Shown here one piece after another: positions 23,607-32,577 of a stretch of 43,508 bases of DNA. The DNA lies in assembly GCA_019694455.1 (NCBI GenBank), contig JAIBBY010000041.1, forward strand, positions 1 to 43,508, written 5' to 3'. Within the stretch, counting starts at the first letter, position 1. Each line of letters opens with the position of its first letter. The DNA comes from Pirellulales bacterium. GTDB taxonomy: Bacteria > Planctomycetota > Planctomycetia > Pirellulales > JAEUIK01. Position numbers and translations under genes: made by a program. The notes under the pieces are model-generated. The model was not told the DNA's origin. It worked only from the letters and a program-made list of their open reading frames with translations, and did not search any database.

Positions 23607-26600
23607 CTACGGCCGTGGCCCGAGTTGCGGATAGTTGCCGCCAGTCGAGACGCCAAACGCGGAGGAGTCGTCGTTGGAAAACTCCAGCGCCGGCGGCGGC
23701 GCCGAAGGGTTGCCATAGGTGTTGCGCGGCGGAGCGGAGACGAATGGCGCCGTGCCAGGAAGCTGCGCCGGCATGGAACGTCCCGGGATCGCCAGGTCCA
23801 TTTGATGCGCGCCATCCACGTGTACACGGCTGGTCGAAGGCCAGAACGTGATCTTGCGACTCGTGCTGTATTGCGGTTTGTCCCAGACGTGCTCATAACG
23901 CGCGAGCACGGCATCGGCGCGACCGTCGCCTTCGAGAATGATCTGGTCTTTGGCTTGCTCGTATTTGATGTGGTTGCCAATGGCGCGAAACGACTGTTGA
24001 TAGAAATTCACTCCATCCAGTTTGGCGTCGCCGCTGGCGTCCAACGCGACGCTGGTCGTGCCATCCGGAGCTTGAAGCCGCGCGACGGTCAGGCGGCTAC
24101 TATCGAGCGTGCCGCAGTTCTGTGCTAGCGGCTTGCCGTCGGCGCCCACGCGGTCCAGATCGTCGCGACGAACCACGCCATCCCATGAAGTCACGGGGCC
24201 AAACACGGTGCGCACGCGATTACCGAACTCGGTGATGCGATCGTTCAGATTGCCGGTGACGCGCGTCAGAAACTCGACTTTGAGATACAAAAGCCGCTCT
24301 TCGCCGGGATTAACGGCGGCAAGGTCGGTCGATTGTCCTGGGGCGGTCGGCAGCTTCCATTGTCCTATGCGCACCGTTTCGAGCGAGCCGGGACCATCGC
24401 CGAAGATCGCGCCGGTGAGTCGATTGACTCGCAGTGTCTTGGCCTCCATCCGCTCCACGGAGGTTTGTCGGCCACTTTCCACCGTACGGCCTTCAAGAAT
24501 CAACCCGCCGGAGCAGAATAGCTCGGCGACTTCCGGGCCGCCTTGGCCACGCGGAGGGTTGGCAAAATTGACCGGTTGCGAAAAGGCCACATCTAAGGCC
24601 CCGGCACGAAGTGTTCGTTGGTCGAGCTTGGCCACAACTCGATCCGTGAAGTGGGCAATGCGTCCATCAAAGTGCAACTGTTTTTGCCAGTTGAGCACGA
24701 TCGGAGTCGTTGTCGCTGTTGTCGCAGCCGTCGTTGCGCCGGATCGGGATGGTCCAACGGCGATTTGCGCGTTCGCCGGCAGAATCATGGCGCCGGCGCC
24801 ATCGACGTCCATGGTGCTCTCGCCGCGATTCAAGCGAATGACTGGTCCATCTAGCGTCACTCCGCGTCCTTCGACATGCGCGGGCTCGCCGATCACGGCC
24901 AACTTGCCGTCCAGGTTGTTGGTCTGCTCATAATCGAGCTGCTGCCCAGTCACCACCAACGGCGCGCCATCGGGTGTGCCATGAAATGCCTCCGTGACGC
25001 GCACGTTGTCGACCACGCGCAGCTTTTGCAGTTGAATATCGGCCGCCGTGGCGCCTTGCATGCGGAGTTGCACTTGGAGCAACTTGCCTTGCACGAAATA
25101 CCGCGCGCCGGCGCCAGGGCCCAAGGGTTTTGCATTCTGAGGCGGTGGCAATTCGCCGGAGAAGGCAGTGGGCGCCGCGTTGGTTGAAGGCGGTGGCGAG
25201 GGGGTGCGTACTGGATATTGATACTGAACCGGCGCGGCACTACGTGGGACGGCCCGCGGTGGTGGAGCGCCACGGAAGCCCACTTGCTGAATGCGGCCAG
25301 TGGGTTGGCCTCGCGGCGGTGCGACTGGCGGCAGAGCCCGCCCCGGCGCTTGCGGCAACGGCAGTTCCTCAATTGGCGATCGGACGGCGGCCCCGCCCGC
25401 GGCAGCGAACCAGACTTGTAGCTCCTCGACATTGCACGTCACTTGTTGCGATTCAAGCCGGACGCCACCCCTTGCCAGCATGCGATCTGGAATAAACGGC
25501 GGCGCTCTTTGAGGGGACGTCGCGGTCGCGGGCGCTGGATTCGGTGGCGACTGCTCCACAAGCCAAACATAGACTTCTTCGCCTTCCAGCGCGCCGGTGC
25601 GCGCATCGTGGAACCAGGCATCGCCCACCAGCGAAACGAGATGAAACTGCTGTTCCGGGCCGAACAGGGCGTGTTTGCTCCAGCGCGCGCGATACATTTC
25701 GCCGGGCCGATCCGGGCGCACGGCGTCCAAGAATCCTGGGCCGGTGGCGGAGAAGCGGCCAAAACGCGAGCGCGCGGATGGCAGCGGCGGTTCGTAGAGC
25801 AAGCGCGGCGCCTGGATGCGGCTCTCGCCTCGGCGAACCGTCACCGGTTGTTTGCCTTCGAGCGTCATGCGCCGAGTAGAAAACTCGTAGATCAGCAGTT
25901 CACCGCGGGCATCCATGTCTTCCAATGTCGATTCCATCACCACCGGAAGACCTCGAACTTCGATGCGGTTGGGAAGCAGCTTGCCAAACCGACCGGGTTC
26001 GAGGCTGGCGCCGGGCGGCGCGGCAAAGAACAGCGAGAGAAGATCGCCATGCAGATGATCGCTTTGTCCCTGGGCGTGCATCCGCAGCACATCGACTTGC
26101 TCCTTGAACGTGGCGACGAACTGCGTCATGTCGAAGCGAAATGGACCTTGGCTGGTGATGCGGATCGGTGGCTGTGGCCCGGTTTGACCAGCTAATGGAA
26201 CCGCTTGGGCCGGGGCCGGTTGGGTGGCCTGTGGTTGTCCTGATCTGCGGCTGGATAGCTCATCGACGTTCAGATTCATGACGACATTGCGGCGCACCTC
26301 AATCCCGGCGATGCCATCGAAACTGAGCGCCTCGGACTCGCCCTCGCTCGGCATCAAGTCGATGCGCAACTCGCGTCCGGAGCCGTAGCTTCCCGCCAGG
26401 CGGAACTGAATCGGATGCTGGCTGGTAATTCGATTGTCTGCCAAAAGGGCGTCTTGACTGGTGATCAACAAGTCGTCAGCGGGTCCTGGGGCGCGCTGAT
26501 CGCTGCGAATGGTGAACCGCCCTCGCAGATGACCGGCCACTAGTTTGCCGAGCTTGCCAGAGCCAATGCTCAGTGGCGAGTCGAACTTGAGATCGGCGCC

Positions 26601-26999
26601 GTCCGGCGCCTGCAGGATGATGGCCTCGCGCTTCCACTGCTCTTCGGACTTGTCGCCGCGCTCGCCGAGCAGAATGACCGTGCAGGGGCGAAAACGGAGC
26701 GTGCCGTCCTTGCCATTTTCATATTCGCGAAACAGCAGTTTGCCGCGCGCGGTTTCGAGCACCTTGGGGCTCGTCAGCTCCCAATCTTGTGGGCCAAACC
26801 AGTCGGCCAACTCTTCGTGCCGGACCGCCGGACGATCGCGGGCTGCCTGCCGTTCTGCCGCTGTACTCGCAGCGACATTCGATAGCTCAACGCTGGGCTC
26901 GATCAGCGGCACGGCGATTAGCGCATAGAGCCAGAATGCGGCCAGCACGATCGCCAGACTGGCGAGGCCGCGTTTCCAACTGGCGATGATGGCTCCCAA
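23607..26999 (-). CDS. Giant LptC/LptA (OstA)-like protein
   Basis: A 1130-residue protein with an N-terminal membrane anchor (about 12-34, LASLAIVLAAFWLYALIAV) and a long beta-rich periplasmic part. Repeated OstA/LptA-like pieces are visible: ALLADNRITSQHPIQF (about 184-199), RGGVRLESQQVTCNVEELQVWF (510-531), HVEGRGVTLDGPVIRLNRG (708-726) and GDAKLDGVNFYQQSF near 990-1004. A Pro-rich linker spans about 545-635 and a Pro-rich tail ends the protein. It lies 24 bases after kdsC, in the order kdsD-kdsC-lptC(-lptA) known from enterobacteria, which strongly suggests a role in LPS export across the periplasm. It is several times longer than LptC (~190 aa) or LptA (~185 aa). No exact homologue is claimed. 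Confidence 0.72.
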   Translation of the reverse strand: MGAIIASWKRGLASLAIVLAAFWLYALIAVPLIEPSVELSNVAASTAAERQAARDRPAVRHEELADWFGPQDWELTSPKVLETARGKLLFREYENGKDGTLRFRPCTVILLGERGDKSEEQWKREAIILQAPDGADLKFDSPLSIGSGKLGKLVAGHLRGRFTIRSDQRAPGPADDLLITSQDALLADNRITSQHPIQFRLAGSYGSGRELRIDLMPSEGESEALSFDGIAGIEVRRNVVMNLNVDELSSRRSGQPQATQPAPAQAVPLAGQTGPQPPIRITSQGPFRFDMTQFVATFKEQVDVLRMHAQGQSDHLHGDLLSLFFAAPPGASLEPGRFGKLLPNRIEVRGLPVVMESTLEDMDARGELLIYEFSTRRMTLEGKQPVTVRRGESRIQAPRLLYEPPLPSARSRFGRFSATGPGFLDAVRPDRPGEMYRARWSKHALFGPEQQFHLVSLVGDAWFHDARTGALEGEEVYVWLVEQSPPNPAPATATSPQRAPPFIPDRMLARGGVRLESQQVTCNVEELQVWFAAAGGAAVRSPIEELPLPQAPGRALPPVAPPRGQPTGRIQQVGFRGAPPPRAVPRSAAPVQYQYPVRTPSPPPSTNAAPTAFSGELPPPQNAKPLGPGAGARYFVQGKLLQVQLRMQGATAADIQLQKLRVVDNVRVTEAFHGTPDGAPLVVTGQQLDYEQTNNLDGKLAVIGEPAHVEGRGVTLDGPVIRLNRGESTMDVDGAGAMILPANAQIAVGPSRSGATTAATTATTTPIVLNWQKQLHFDGRIAHFTDRVVAKLDQRTLRAGALDVAFSQPVNFANPPRGQGGPEVAELFCSGGLILEGRTVESGRQTSVERMEAKTLRVNRLTGAIFGDGPGSLETVRIGQWKLPTAPGQSTDLAAVNPGEERLLYLKVEFLTRVTGNLNDRITEFGNRVRTVFGPVTSWDGVVRRDDLDRVGADGKPLAQNCGTLDSSRLTVARLQAPDGTTSVALDASGDAKLDGVNFYQQSFRAIGNHIKYEQAKDQIILEGDGRADAVLARYEHVWDKPQYSTSRKITFWPSTSRVHVDGAHQMDLAIPGRSMPAQLPGTAPFVSAPPRNTYGNPSAPPPALEFSNDDSSAFGVSTGGNYPQLGPRP

Positions 27000-27023
27000 C
27001 TTGCCGATGAATCGACTCGTCTG

Positions 27024-27545
27024 TTACGTGTAATAAATCTGAACCAAATCGGACCAACGTTGCTGTTGCTTGAGCACGGTTTCGATGACTTCACGAATGG
27101 CGCCCGAGCCTCCCACCGCGCGGGTGACTAAATGGGCTTCGTCACGTAGTTCGAGACAGGCATCGCCGACGGCCACACCTAAACCGACACGGCGCAGCAC
27201 CGGTAGATCGGGCAGATCGTCGCCGACATAGCACACCTGTTCGGGTTTCAGCCTTAGCTCAGCCATTACTTCCTGCGCCGCGGTCACTTTGTTGTCTGTC
27301 CCTTGCCGCACGATTTCGATGCCCAGCTCCGCCGCCCGTACCTCGACGATGTGCGAGGTGCGACCGGTAATTAGCCCAAAGCGTCCGCCGGCGCGCTGCC
27401 ACAGCTTGATGCCGGAGCCGTCGCGAATGTGAAACCGCTTGAGCTCAATTCCCTTGTTGTCGAAGGTCACGCCACCATCGGTGAGCACGCCGTCGACGTC
27501 GGACAGGATCAATTCAATCGATTGGCAGCGTTCGCTCAGTTTCAT
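27024..27545 (-). CDS. kdsC: 3-deoxy-D-manno-octulosonate 8-phosphate phosphatase
   Basis: A 173-residue HAD-superfamily phosphatase that releases Kdo from Kdo-8-phosphate. The nucleophile motif LSDVDGVLTDGG (DxD) is near residue 15-26, followed by the KdsC-type FHIRDGSGIKLW, LITGRTS (motif II), the conserved Lys region TDNKVTAAQEV and GDDLPDLPVL (motif IV). There is no cap domain, and the length is typical (KdsC ~170-190). ATG 27545 is used; a TTG ten codons upstream is also possible. It is the middle gene of the kdsD-kdsC-LptC/A-like operon. Confidence 0.93.
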   Translation of the reverse strand: MKLSERCQSIELILSDVDGVLTDGGVTFDNKGIELKRFHIRDGSGIKLWQRAGGRFGLITGRTSHIVEVRAAELGIEIVRQGTDNKVTAAQEVMAELRLKPEQVCYVGDDLPDLPVLRRVGLGVAVGDACLELRDEAHLVTRAVGGSGAIREVIETVLKQQQRWSDLVQIYYT

Positions 27546-27655
27546 ACTACGGCTCGGCAGCGGCAAAGTGTTCAAAGCGATTGGCGTTTCGCGGATCAGG
27601 GCAGTTGACTTTGCGGGTTAGATAATCTGATTGGCCGACGAAGGAGTGGTCGTCG

Positions 27656-28672
27656 TCAGGTTCCCTCGGGCATCAGGCCAACGACATCGGTGATGTCGAT
27701 CAATCCGCATGGTTGACCGAGCGAGTCGACGACGGGCAGTTCGCTGATTTTTCTTTCGGCCATGATTTCCACGGCGTCGACGGTTCGCGAATCGACGCGC
27801 ACCGTGCGCGGCTGTGCAGTCATCACCGCAGCGACGGGTCGATCGAAGGCGTCGTCGCGGCGGTGCTCGAACAGTCGCGCCAAATCGCTGTCGGTGAAGA
27901 GACCGGTTAGCTGGCCTGCCTCGCCTACCAGCATGATCGCTCCCGGGCGGCGGCCAGGGCGGCACAGTTCGACATAGACTTGGCGCACCGACAGCGCGTC
28001 GCTCGCCAGACGACATTCTTCGAGCGGCCGCATGATATCTTGCACGCGGCTGAGTTGGCGTCCCAAACTGCCGCCGGGATGAAAGCGGGCAAAATCCTCG
28101 CGACCGAAGTTGCGCATGCGACTGGTCACGAGCGCCAGCGCGTCGCCCATCGCCAGCATGGCGGCGGTGCTGGTGCTAGGCGCCAGGCCGAGGGAGCAGG
28201 CCTCTTTGAGCGGCCCCAGTTCGAGCACGACGGTCGCGGCGCGTCCCAGCGTGCTGGTGGAGCGCGCGGTGAGCGCGATGGTCACCACGCCAAAATCGCG
28301 GAGCGACGGCAGCAGGCGAGTGACTTCCTCGGTCTCGCCGCTTTGCGAGAGGATGAGCAATAAATCATCGCGATGAATGCGGCCGAGATCGCCGTGCATG
28401 GCTTCGGCCGGATGCAGAAAGTGCGAACGCGTGCCGGTGGACGATAGTGTGGCCGCGATCTTTTGGCCAATCAGTCCCGCCTTGCCGATGCCGCTGACGA
28501 TGACGCTGCCGCGACACTCGAACAGGCAATCGACCGCACGGCAGAAATCGGTACCCACGCGCGTGGCCAATTGAGTCAAAGTTTGCGACTCGATGTGGAT
28601 AATCTCGCGCGCGTAGCGAATTTGCTCAAAGGGGCTGAGCGGGCCAGTCGCGGCCAGGGCGCTAGTGCTCAT
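27656..28672 (-). CDS. kdsD: Arabinose-5-phosphate isomerase (KpsF/GutQ family)
   Basis: A 338-residue isomerase converting ribulose-5-phosphate to arabinose-5-phosphate, the first committed step to Kdo. The SIS domain occupies about 1-200: SGIGKAGLIGQKIAATLSSTGT, AEAMHGDLGRI, LILSQSGETEEV and GRQLSRVQDIM. Two CBS domains follow (about 205-335), ending RKISELPVVDSLGQPCGLIDITDVVGL. Start ATG 28672 has AAGGA about 10 bases upstream; the frame is open 52 codons further but without family features. It leads the minus-strand Kdo/LPS-export operon and is divergent from the aldolase gene. Confidence 0.93.
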   Translation of the reverse strand: MSTSALAATGPLSPFEQIRYAREIIHIESQTLTQLATRVGTDFCRAVDCLFECRGSVIVSGIGKAGLIGQKIAATLSSTGTRSHFLHPAEAMHGDLGRIHRDDLLLILSQSGETEEVTRLLPSLRDFGVVTIALTARSTSTLGRAATVVLELGPLKEACSLGLAPSTSTAAMLAMGDALALVTSRMRNFGREDFARFHPGGSLGRQLSRVQDIMRPLEECRLASDALSVRQVYVELCRPGRRPGAIMLVGEAGQLTGLFTDSDLARLFEHRRDDAFDRPVAAVMTAQPRTVRVDSRTVDAVEIMAERKISELPVVDSLGQPCGLIDITDVVGLMPEGT

Positions 28673-28841
28673 GCGTTGTCGTCCTTGACTGAGAAAGCGC
28701 ATCCATGCGCATGCGGGCAGAATTCGGCGGGGCGATTGTATCCAAGCACGCCAAGCCACGGAATGCGAGTGCGAAACGCGTGCCAGCGGGGCCAGCGGCC
28801 GTCTCGCTGACCTGCGGGTGATAGGCAAAATTGGCGCGATT

Positions 28842-28870
28842 CGCTAAAATCGGCAGTAACACTTTTAGCG
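28842..28870. promoter_or_regulatory. Inverted repeat CGCTAAAA/TTTTAGCG before the aldolase gene
   Basis: A perfect 8-bp inverted repeat (28842-28849 and 28863-28870, 13-base spacer) lies 16 bases upstream of the aldolase ATG. The left arm overlaps TAAAAT (28845-28850), a possible -10 hexamer, though I find no good -35 at the expected distance. It could be an operator or an mRNA leader hairpin masking the ribosome site. Confidence 0.4.
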
Positions 28871-28886
28871 ATGGAGCACGCCCGCC

Positions 28887-29882
28887 ATGATCGTCACGAC
28901 ACGCGAATTGTTCGACCAGGCTTATGGAAAATACGCCGTTGGAGCGTACAACATCAACAACTTGGAACAGACGGTTGGCCTGTTTCGAGGCAATCTGGGC
29001 AAACGCAACGCGAACGAAGAACCGGTCGACGCCAAGCTGGCGGCGCCGTTTATTATCCAAATTTCCCGAGGCGCCCGGGCGTTCACGGACAAGCGATTTT
29101 TGGAGGGCATTATCCGGGCGGCCGAGGAGATATTTCCCGAGGCGATCTTTGCGGTGCATCTCGATCATGGCACGGAGGAAGTGTGCTACGAATGCATTGA
29201 CAGCGGTTTCTACTCTTCGGTGATGATCGACGCTTCGCACGAGTCGTTCGACAAGAACATTGAGATCACTCGCCGTGTTGCGGACCGGGCGCATGAGCGG
29301 GGGCTGTCGGTCGAAGCCGAATTGGGCATGCTCGGCGGCGTGGAAGAAGACATTCACGTCGAAGAGGAGCACGCCTGCCTGACCGATCCCGATCAGGCCG
29401 TGGAGTTTGTCGGGCGCTCTGGCTGCGACTCGCTGGCCGTGGCGATCGGCACATCGCATGGCGCGTACAAGTTCAAGGGCAGCCAGGGATTGCACTTTGA
29501 TCGCATCGAGCAGATACAAAAGCTGCTGCCCGGCTTTCCGCTGGTGATGCACGGCGCCAGCAGCGTGCCGAAGGAATGGGTCGATCGCGTCAATCGCGCG
29601 GGCGGCCAATTGCCCGACACGAGCGGAGTTGCGGAAGATCAATATCTGCCCGCCGCGAAGCTGGGAGTGACCAAGGTGAACATCGACACCGATGGTCGTT
29701 TGATCTGGTGCGCGGTGTATCGCGAGTCGTTCCGCGACAAGCCGGGCGACTTCGATCCGCGCACGCCGGGCAAGCCATTCATGGCGGAATACGCCGGCTT
29801 CATCATTCACAAAAACCAAAAGTTGGGATCTGCGGGCCAACTGAAGGGTGTGCGCGCCGCATTGTCGGGTCAGCCAGTTTAG
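28887..29882 (+). CDS. fba: Class II fructose-bisphosphate aldolase
   Basis: A 331-residue zinc-dependent aldolase of glycolysis/gluconeogenesis. Zinc and active-site motifs are present: VHLDHGTEE with the catalytic Asp, EAELGMLGG with the zinc Glu region, AIGTSHGAYKF (zinc His) and VMHGASSVP (zinc His). NIDTDGRLIW is the usual NxDTD phosphate-binding segment. The internal GNLGKRNANEEP insertion near residue 36-47 is longer than in E. coli FbaA and lies close to the N-terminal strand. The start is ATG 28887 with no strong Shine-Dalgarno. It is divergent from kdsD; its last 4 bases overlap the end of the minus-strand lipoprotein gene. Confidence 0.93.
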   Translation: MIVTTRELFDQAYGKYAVGAYNINNLEQTVGLFRGNLGKRNANEEPVDAKLAAPFIIQISRGARAFTDKRFLEGIIRAAEEIFPEAIFAVHLDHGTEEVCYECIDSGFYSSVMIDASHESFDKNIEITRRVADRAHERGLSVEAELGMLGGVEEDIHVEEEHACLTDPDQAVEFVGRSGCDSLAVAIGTSHGAYKFKGSQGLHFDRIEQIQKLLPGFPLVMHGASSVPKEWVDRVNRAGGQLPDTSGVAEDQYLPAAKLGVTKVNIDTDGRLIWCAVYRESFRDKPGDFDPRTPGKPFMAEYAGFIIHKNQKLGSAGQLKGVRAALSGQPV

Positions 29883-30757
29883 GGTTCGCTCTGATCGGCA
29901 AGCGCCGCGGTCGGTAGCTGATCGACAGCAAGCTCGGCGCCGACCGCGGAGTCGTGTTGCGTTTGCGATAGTCGCACCACCAGCACCTTGTGGACCAGTC
30001 CGCTGGATGTTGGCTCGGTGAAGAAATAATGACCGACGCTGCCGCGACGCTCGTTCCAGGCGCCGAGGATCAACATTTCTCCCGGCGCGAGCGGCAGCTC
30101 GGTGGTTAGCGATTCGTACGTCTTGCGGGGCTTTTGCGACACAATCTCCAAATGGGTGTCGCGCTGCATGAATTGCTGCTTCGCTTCGCCGTGTTGCACC
30201 TCGGGCACAAGCGTCAGTCGCACGCGGCCATCGGATTCTGGCACGGCGCGGAGCGAAAAGACGCCTTGCGCTTGCTTGAAGGTTTGGCCTGAGACGGCGC
30301 CATTTGCCGCGGCCTCCAGCAGCGGTAGCGACTCGTACATGCTCGACGCGATCACTTCCGCCGGACGTCCGGAAAGCAATTGCAGGTGGCGACGCCGAAC
30401 CACCGGATCGACCGCGAAATCGCTGATCGTGTTCTTTGCCGGCTGGACGGTGGCGGCTTCTTGGTTGATCAGGCGTTCGAGATCGGCCGGCGGGTGAGCG
30501 CCGCAGACCCCCGCGCGAAACCCATAGCGGGCCAGTCGCTGGCGCTGGGCGGGGGGCAACTTTTGTTCGTCGACCTCGTTCCACAAGCGGTTGGCGAACT
30601 GCTCGTCAGCCGCGGGAAGCCGCACGAAGAACAGGTCGAGCACCACACTGGCAGTGGACATGCGTGGCTCGGCCAAGAGCTTGTGCGCGTCGACGTTGAC
30701 CTGCCGACAGCCAGCCAGGGCCAGCGACACGGCGATGATCCACGACAACGCCCGCAT
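29879..30757 (-). CDS. Lipoprotein of unknown function
   Basis: A 292-residue protein with a lipoprotein signal (MRALSWIIAVSLALAGC, lipobox LAGC with C17). The mature part contains STASVVLDLFFVRLPAADEQFANRLWNEVDEQKLP, a helical middle (ARYGFRAGVCGAHPPADLERLI), then a beta-rich segment (RVRLTLVPEVQHGE, LTTELPLAPGEMLILGAWNE, KVLVVRLSQTQ). The strand-rich part resembles secretin-associated or envelope lipoproteins, but no family can be named. ATG 30757 is preferred to the upstream frame because it gives the lipobox. It is convergent with the aldolase gene (4-base overlap). Confidence 0.75.
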   Translation of the reverse strand: MRALSWIIAVSLALAGCRQVNVDAHKLLAEPRMSTASVVLDLFFVRLPAADEQFANRLWNEVDEQKLPPAQRQRLARYGFRAGVCGAHPPADLERLINQEAATVQPAKNTISDFAVDPVVRRRHLQLLSGRPAEVIASSMYESLPLLEAAANGAVSGQTFKQAQGVFSLRAVPESDGRVRLTLVPEVQHGEAKQQFMQRDTHLEIVSQKPRKTYESLTTELPLAPGEMLILGAWNERRGSVGHYFFTEPTSSGLVHKVLVVRLSQTQHDSAVGAELAVDQLPTAALADQSEP

Positions 30758-30901
30758 GGCGCGCTCACAAAGGCCAGGTTTCAAATGGGGGCGTAGGCTA
30801 AGGTTGGCCAGAGCATGCGTCAAGGCAATTGGGGCAGTTTCGGCAAATCGTCCTCCGAGAGTATTGTGCTTCCAGTGGCACTGCGATGAGTCGCAGCCTG
30901 C

Positions 30902-31309
30902 TCAGTACGATGCTGGCGTGCGATCGCAACTTCCTGTCTTGCCAGCGGCGAGCGCGAAGACCTCTGGGCGGCGAAAAGCGCAGCCGAGCCACATGACGAC
31001 GCCGATGATGATGGGGAAGAAGAACGGTTCGCCGACGCGCAAGTGCGTGACCACGGCGCCGCCGAGATAGCCGGTCAGCAGGACGGCGCCAATGAAGGAG
31101 GTTCTGGGGATCAAATAAATGATCGCCAGCACGACTTCCAGGATCCCGATCTTGAACATCAAGTCGGTGTCGAAGCCCATCTGGTCGAACATCTTCTCCT
31201 TGCCTTCCCATTCGGTGAACTTGCCCATAGCGCTAGCGACGATCAGGAAGGCGGCGGTGAGGCCGCTGAGCACCCAGCCGGTAATGCGTTGCTTCTTGGA
31301 CGGAACCAT
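30902..31309 (-). CDS. DoxX-like membrane protein
   Basis: A 135-residue protein with four hydrophobic helices, of the DoxX-like family (PF13564 type). Typical features are GWVLSGLTAAFLIVASAMGKFTEW in helix 1, KIGILEVVLAIIYLIPRTSFIGAVLLTGYLGGAVVTHLRVGEPFFFP across helices 2-3, and a last helix IIIGVVMWLGCAF. ATG 31309 has AGGAGC about 8 bases upstream. The family is common beside PhnB/VOC genes, as here, and its biochemical role is not settled. It probably forms a two-gene unit with the VOC gene upstream. Confidence 0.85.
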   Translation of the reverse strand: MVPSKKQRITGWVLSGLTAAFLIVASAMGKFTEWEGKEKMFDQMGFDTDLMFKIGILEVVLAIIYLIPRTSFIGAVLLTGYLGGAVVTHLRVGEPFFFPIIIGVVMWLGCAFRRPEVFALAAGKTGSCDRTPASY

Positions 31310-31364
31310 CGGAATCGCTCCTGAATTGTTGTATTGAATGACATGCGGCTTCACATGGGCCGCG

Positions 31365-31844
31365 TTAGTTGCCGTCGGCGGCGCGCTGTAGCTCCGCGAT
31401 GTCGATCTTGGACATTTGCAACATGGCCTGCATCACCCGACCCGACTTGGCCGCGTCCTTGCTGGCAAGCAGTTCTGGCAGGGCACGGGGGACAATTTGC
31501 CAGGAGAGGCCGTAACGATCTTTGAGCCAACCACACTGACTCGGTTGCCCGCCTTGCGTCAGACTGCTCCAGAGATGATCGACCTCTGCTTGCGATTCGC
31601 AGTCGACCGACAGCGAGATGGCCTCGGTGAACTTGAAATGCGGTCCCCCGTTGAGCGCCACGAACTCGATGCCCGCCAGTTGAAACTCAACGGTCATCGC
31701 GGTTCCCTCCGGCGCCGGGGCGCCCTTGGGGTAGCGAGTGACTTTGTTTACCTGCGAGTCCTTGAAGAGCGAGCAATAGAAATTCGCGGCTTCTTCGGCG
31801 CTTCGGTCGTACCAAAGAAACGTCTTGATTTTCTGACGGATCAT
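31365..31844 (-). CDS. VOC-superfamily protein (PhnB / 3-dmu-9_3-mt type)
   Basis: A 159-residue protein with the glyoxalase/VOC fold of the PhnB-like group (COG2764/COG3865). It begins IKTFLWYDRSAEEAANFYCSLFKDSQV, has the MTVEFQLAGIEFVALNGGPHFKF strand pair and the typical SLSVDCESQAEVDHLWSSLTQGG helix, then CGWLKDRYGLSWQIVP and a C-terminal SGRVMQAMLQMSKIDIAEL helix. The family binds small molecules or antibiotics in some cases; no substrate is evident. ATG 31844 has AAGGA about 9 bases upstream. It is followed on the minus strand by the DoxX-like gene after 55 bases. Confidence 0.88.
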   Translation of the reverse strand: MIRQKIKTFLWYDRSAEEAANFYCSLFKDSQVNKVTRYPKGAPAPEGTAMTVEFQLAGIEFVALNGGPHFKFTEAISLSVDCESQAEVDHLWSSLTQGGQPSQCGWLKDRYGLSWQIVPRALPELLASKDAAKSGRVMQAMLQMSKIDIAELQRAADGN

Positions 31845-32102
31845 GAGGGTGTCCTTGTTGCGTCTGGGGCGCACGCCTGGGCGGGCGCCCCGTTTGGGCC
31901 CGAGGTTGGATTGAACTTCAAAAGCTAGTCGTTGGTGGATCGCCCAATTCGACAGGCTTGCGAAATATTCGCCAACTCGCGGGCAGTGTTCGGCAACCGG
32001 ACAACACGCTGATCGGTCAGAGTTCGAGCTGGATTCTGTGCTGGCTAGCGAGTTTTCGCGATAAACGTCCCTCCACCGCTGGAAGTTGGATCAATGCCAC
32101 GA
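31845..32102. other. Gene-free stretch before repeat copy B
   Basis: 258 bases between the VOC gene and repeat copy B. Short frames are present but none has protein-like composition. An imperfect hairpin, GTGTT..AACAC with an inner CGG/CCG, sits near 31986-32007. I see nothing else to support. Confidence 0.55.
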
Positions 32103-32161
32103 CATTGCTCCCGTCGCTGACAAACGCCGTTCACGAAGCGCGCGACAGGAACATGCGTACA

Positions 32162-32179
32162 GTACACAATTCGGTGTAC
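32162..32179. promoter_or_regulatory. Palindrome GTACAC-N6-GTGTAC, copy B
   Basis: Both 6-base arms are identical to the copy at 8484-8501; the spacer is AATTCG on this strand and differs at three of six positions. On the minus strand it is followed by the same mini-frame (32131-32154, MFLSRAS then stop) and a GGGAGC-ATG end. No gene follows in frame here, so this may be a relic of a mobile regulatory cassette. Confidence 0.45.
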
Positions 32180-32454
32180 AAATCTCAAGTCATTTTTTTG
32201 AACAATCGCAGTTTGGCAGTTTGGTGAGCGCACGGAGGAGAAGCGGCGAGTGGAGAGTGATTAGGAGGGAGAACGAACCGCAGAGACGCCGAGACGCAGA
32301 GAGAGAAGTGGTGATGGGAAGAAGAAAGAATCGCAAGGACACAAAGGAGTGAGGAGAGAGATCAGGTGAGCAGTGGAGCAGGTGAGGCGGCCCGGTGGGC
32401 CGCTACGGAAGCAACGAATGGAATTGCAACGAAAACACAAAAACAGGGGGGGTA

Positions 32455-32577
32455 AACTCCGAAAACGCCTGTCCGACAACCCCTAAAAATAGCGCGTGAT
32501 AAGATCACAACATCTGATCTAGCTATGGCTTGCGCGCTTCGCCTAGCCGGCGAACCGCGGGTGGGGTTTTCGGAGTT
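32455..32577 (-). other. 123-base structured core of repeat copy B
   Basis: It is bounded by the same perfect 12-bp inverted repeat (32455-32466 and 32566-32577). On the minus strand the first hairpin reads CGCGGTTCGCC-GGCTA-GGCGAAGCGCG (10 of 11 pairs) and the second GTGAT-CTT-ATCAC (5 perfect pairs). Relative to copy A, paired positions change together or by G-U exchange, so the structure is kept while the sequence drifts. It is the same length as copy A. Confidence 0.55.

Noticed and set aside
31986..32007. An imperfect GTGTT/AACAC hairpin near repeat copy B
   Set aside because: Short, with an asymmetric bulge and no T-run; too weak to call a terminator or regulatory site.
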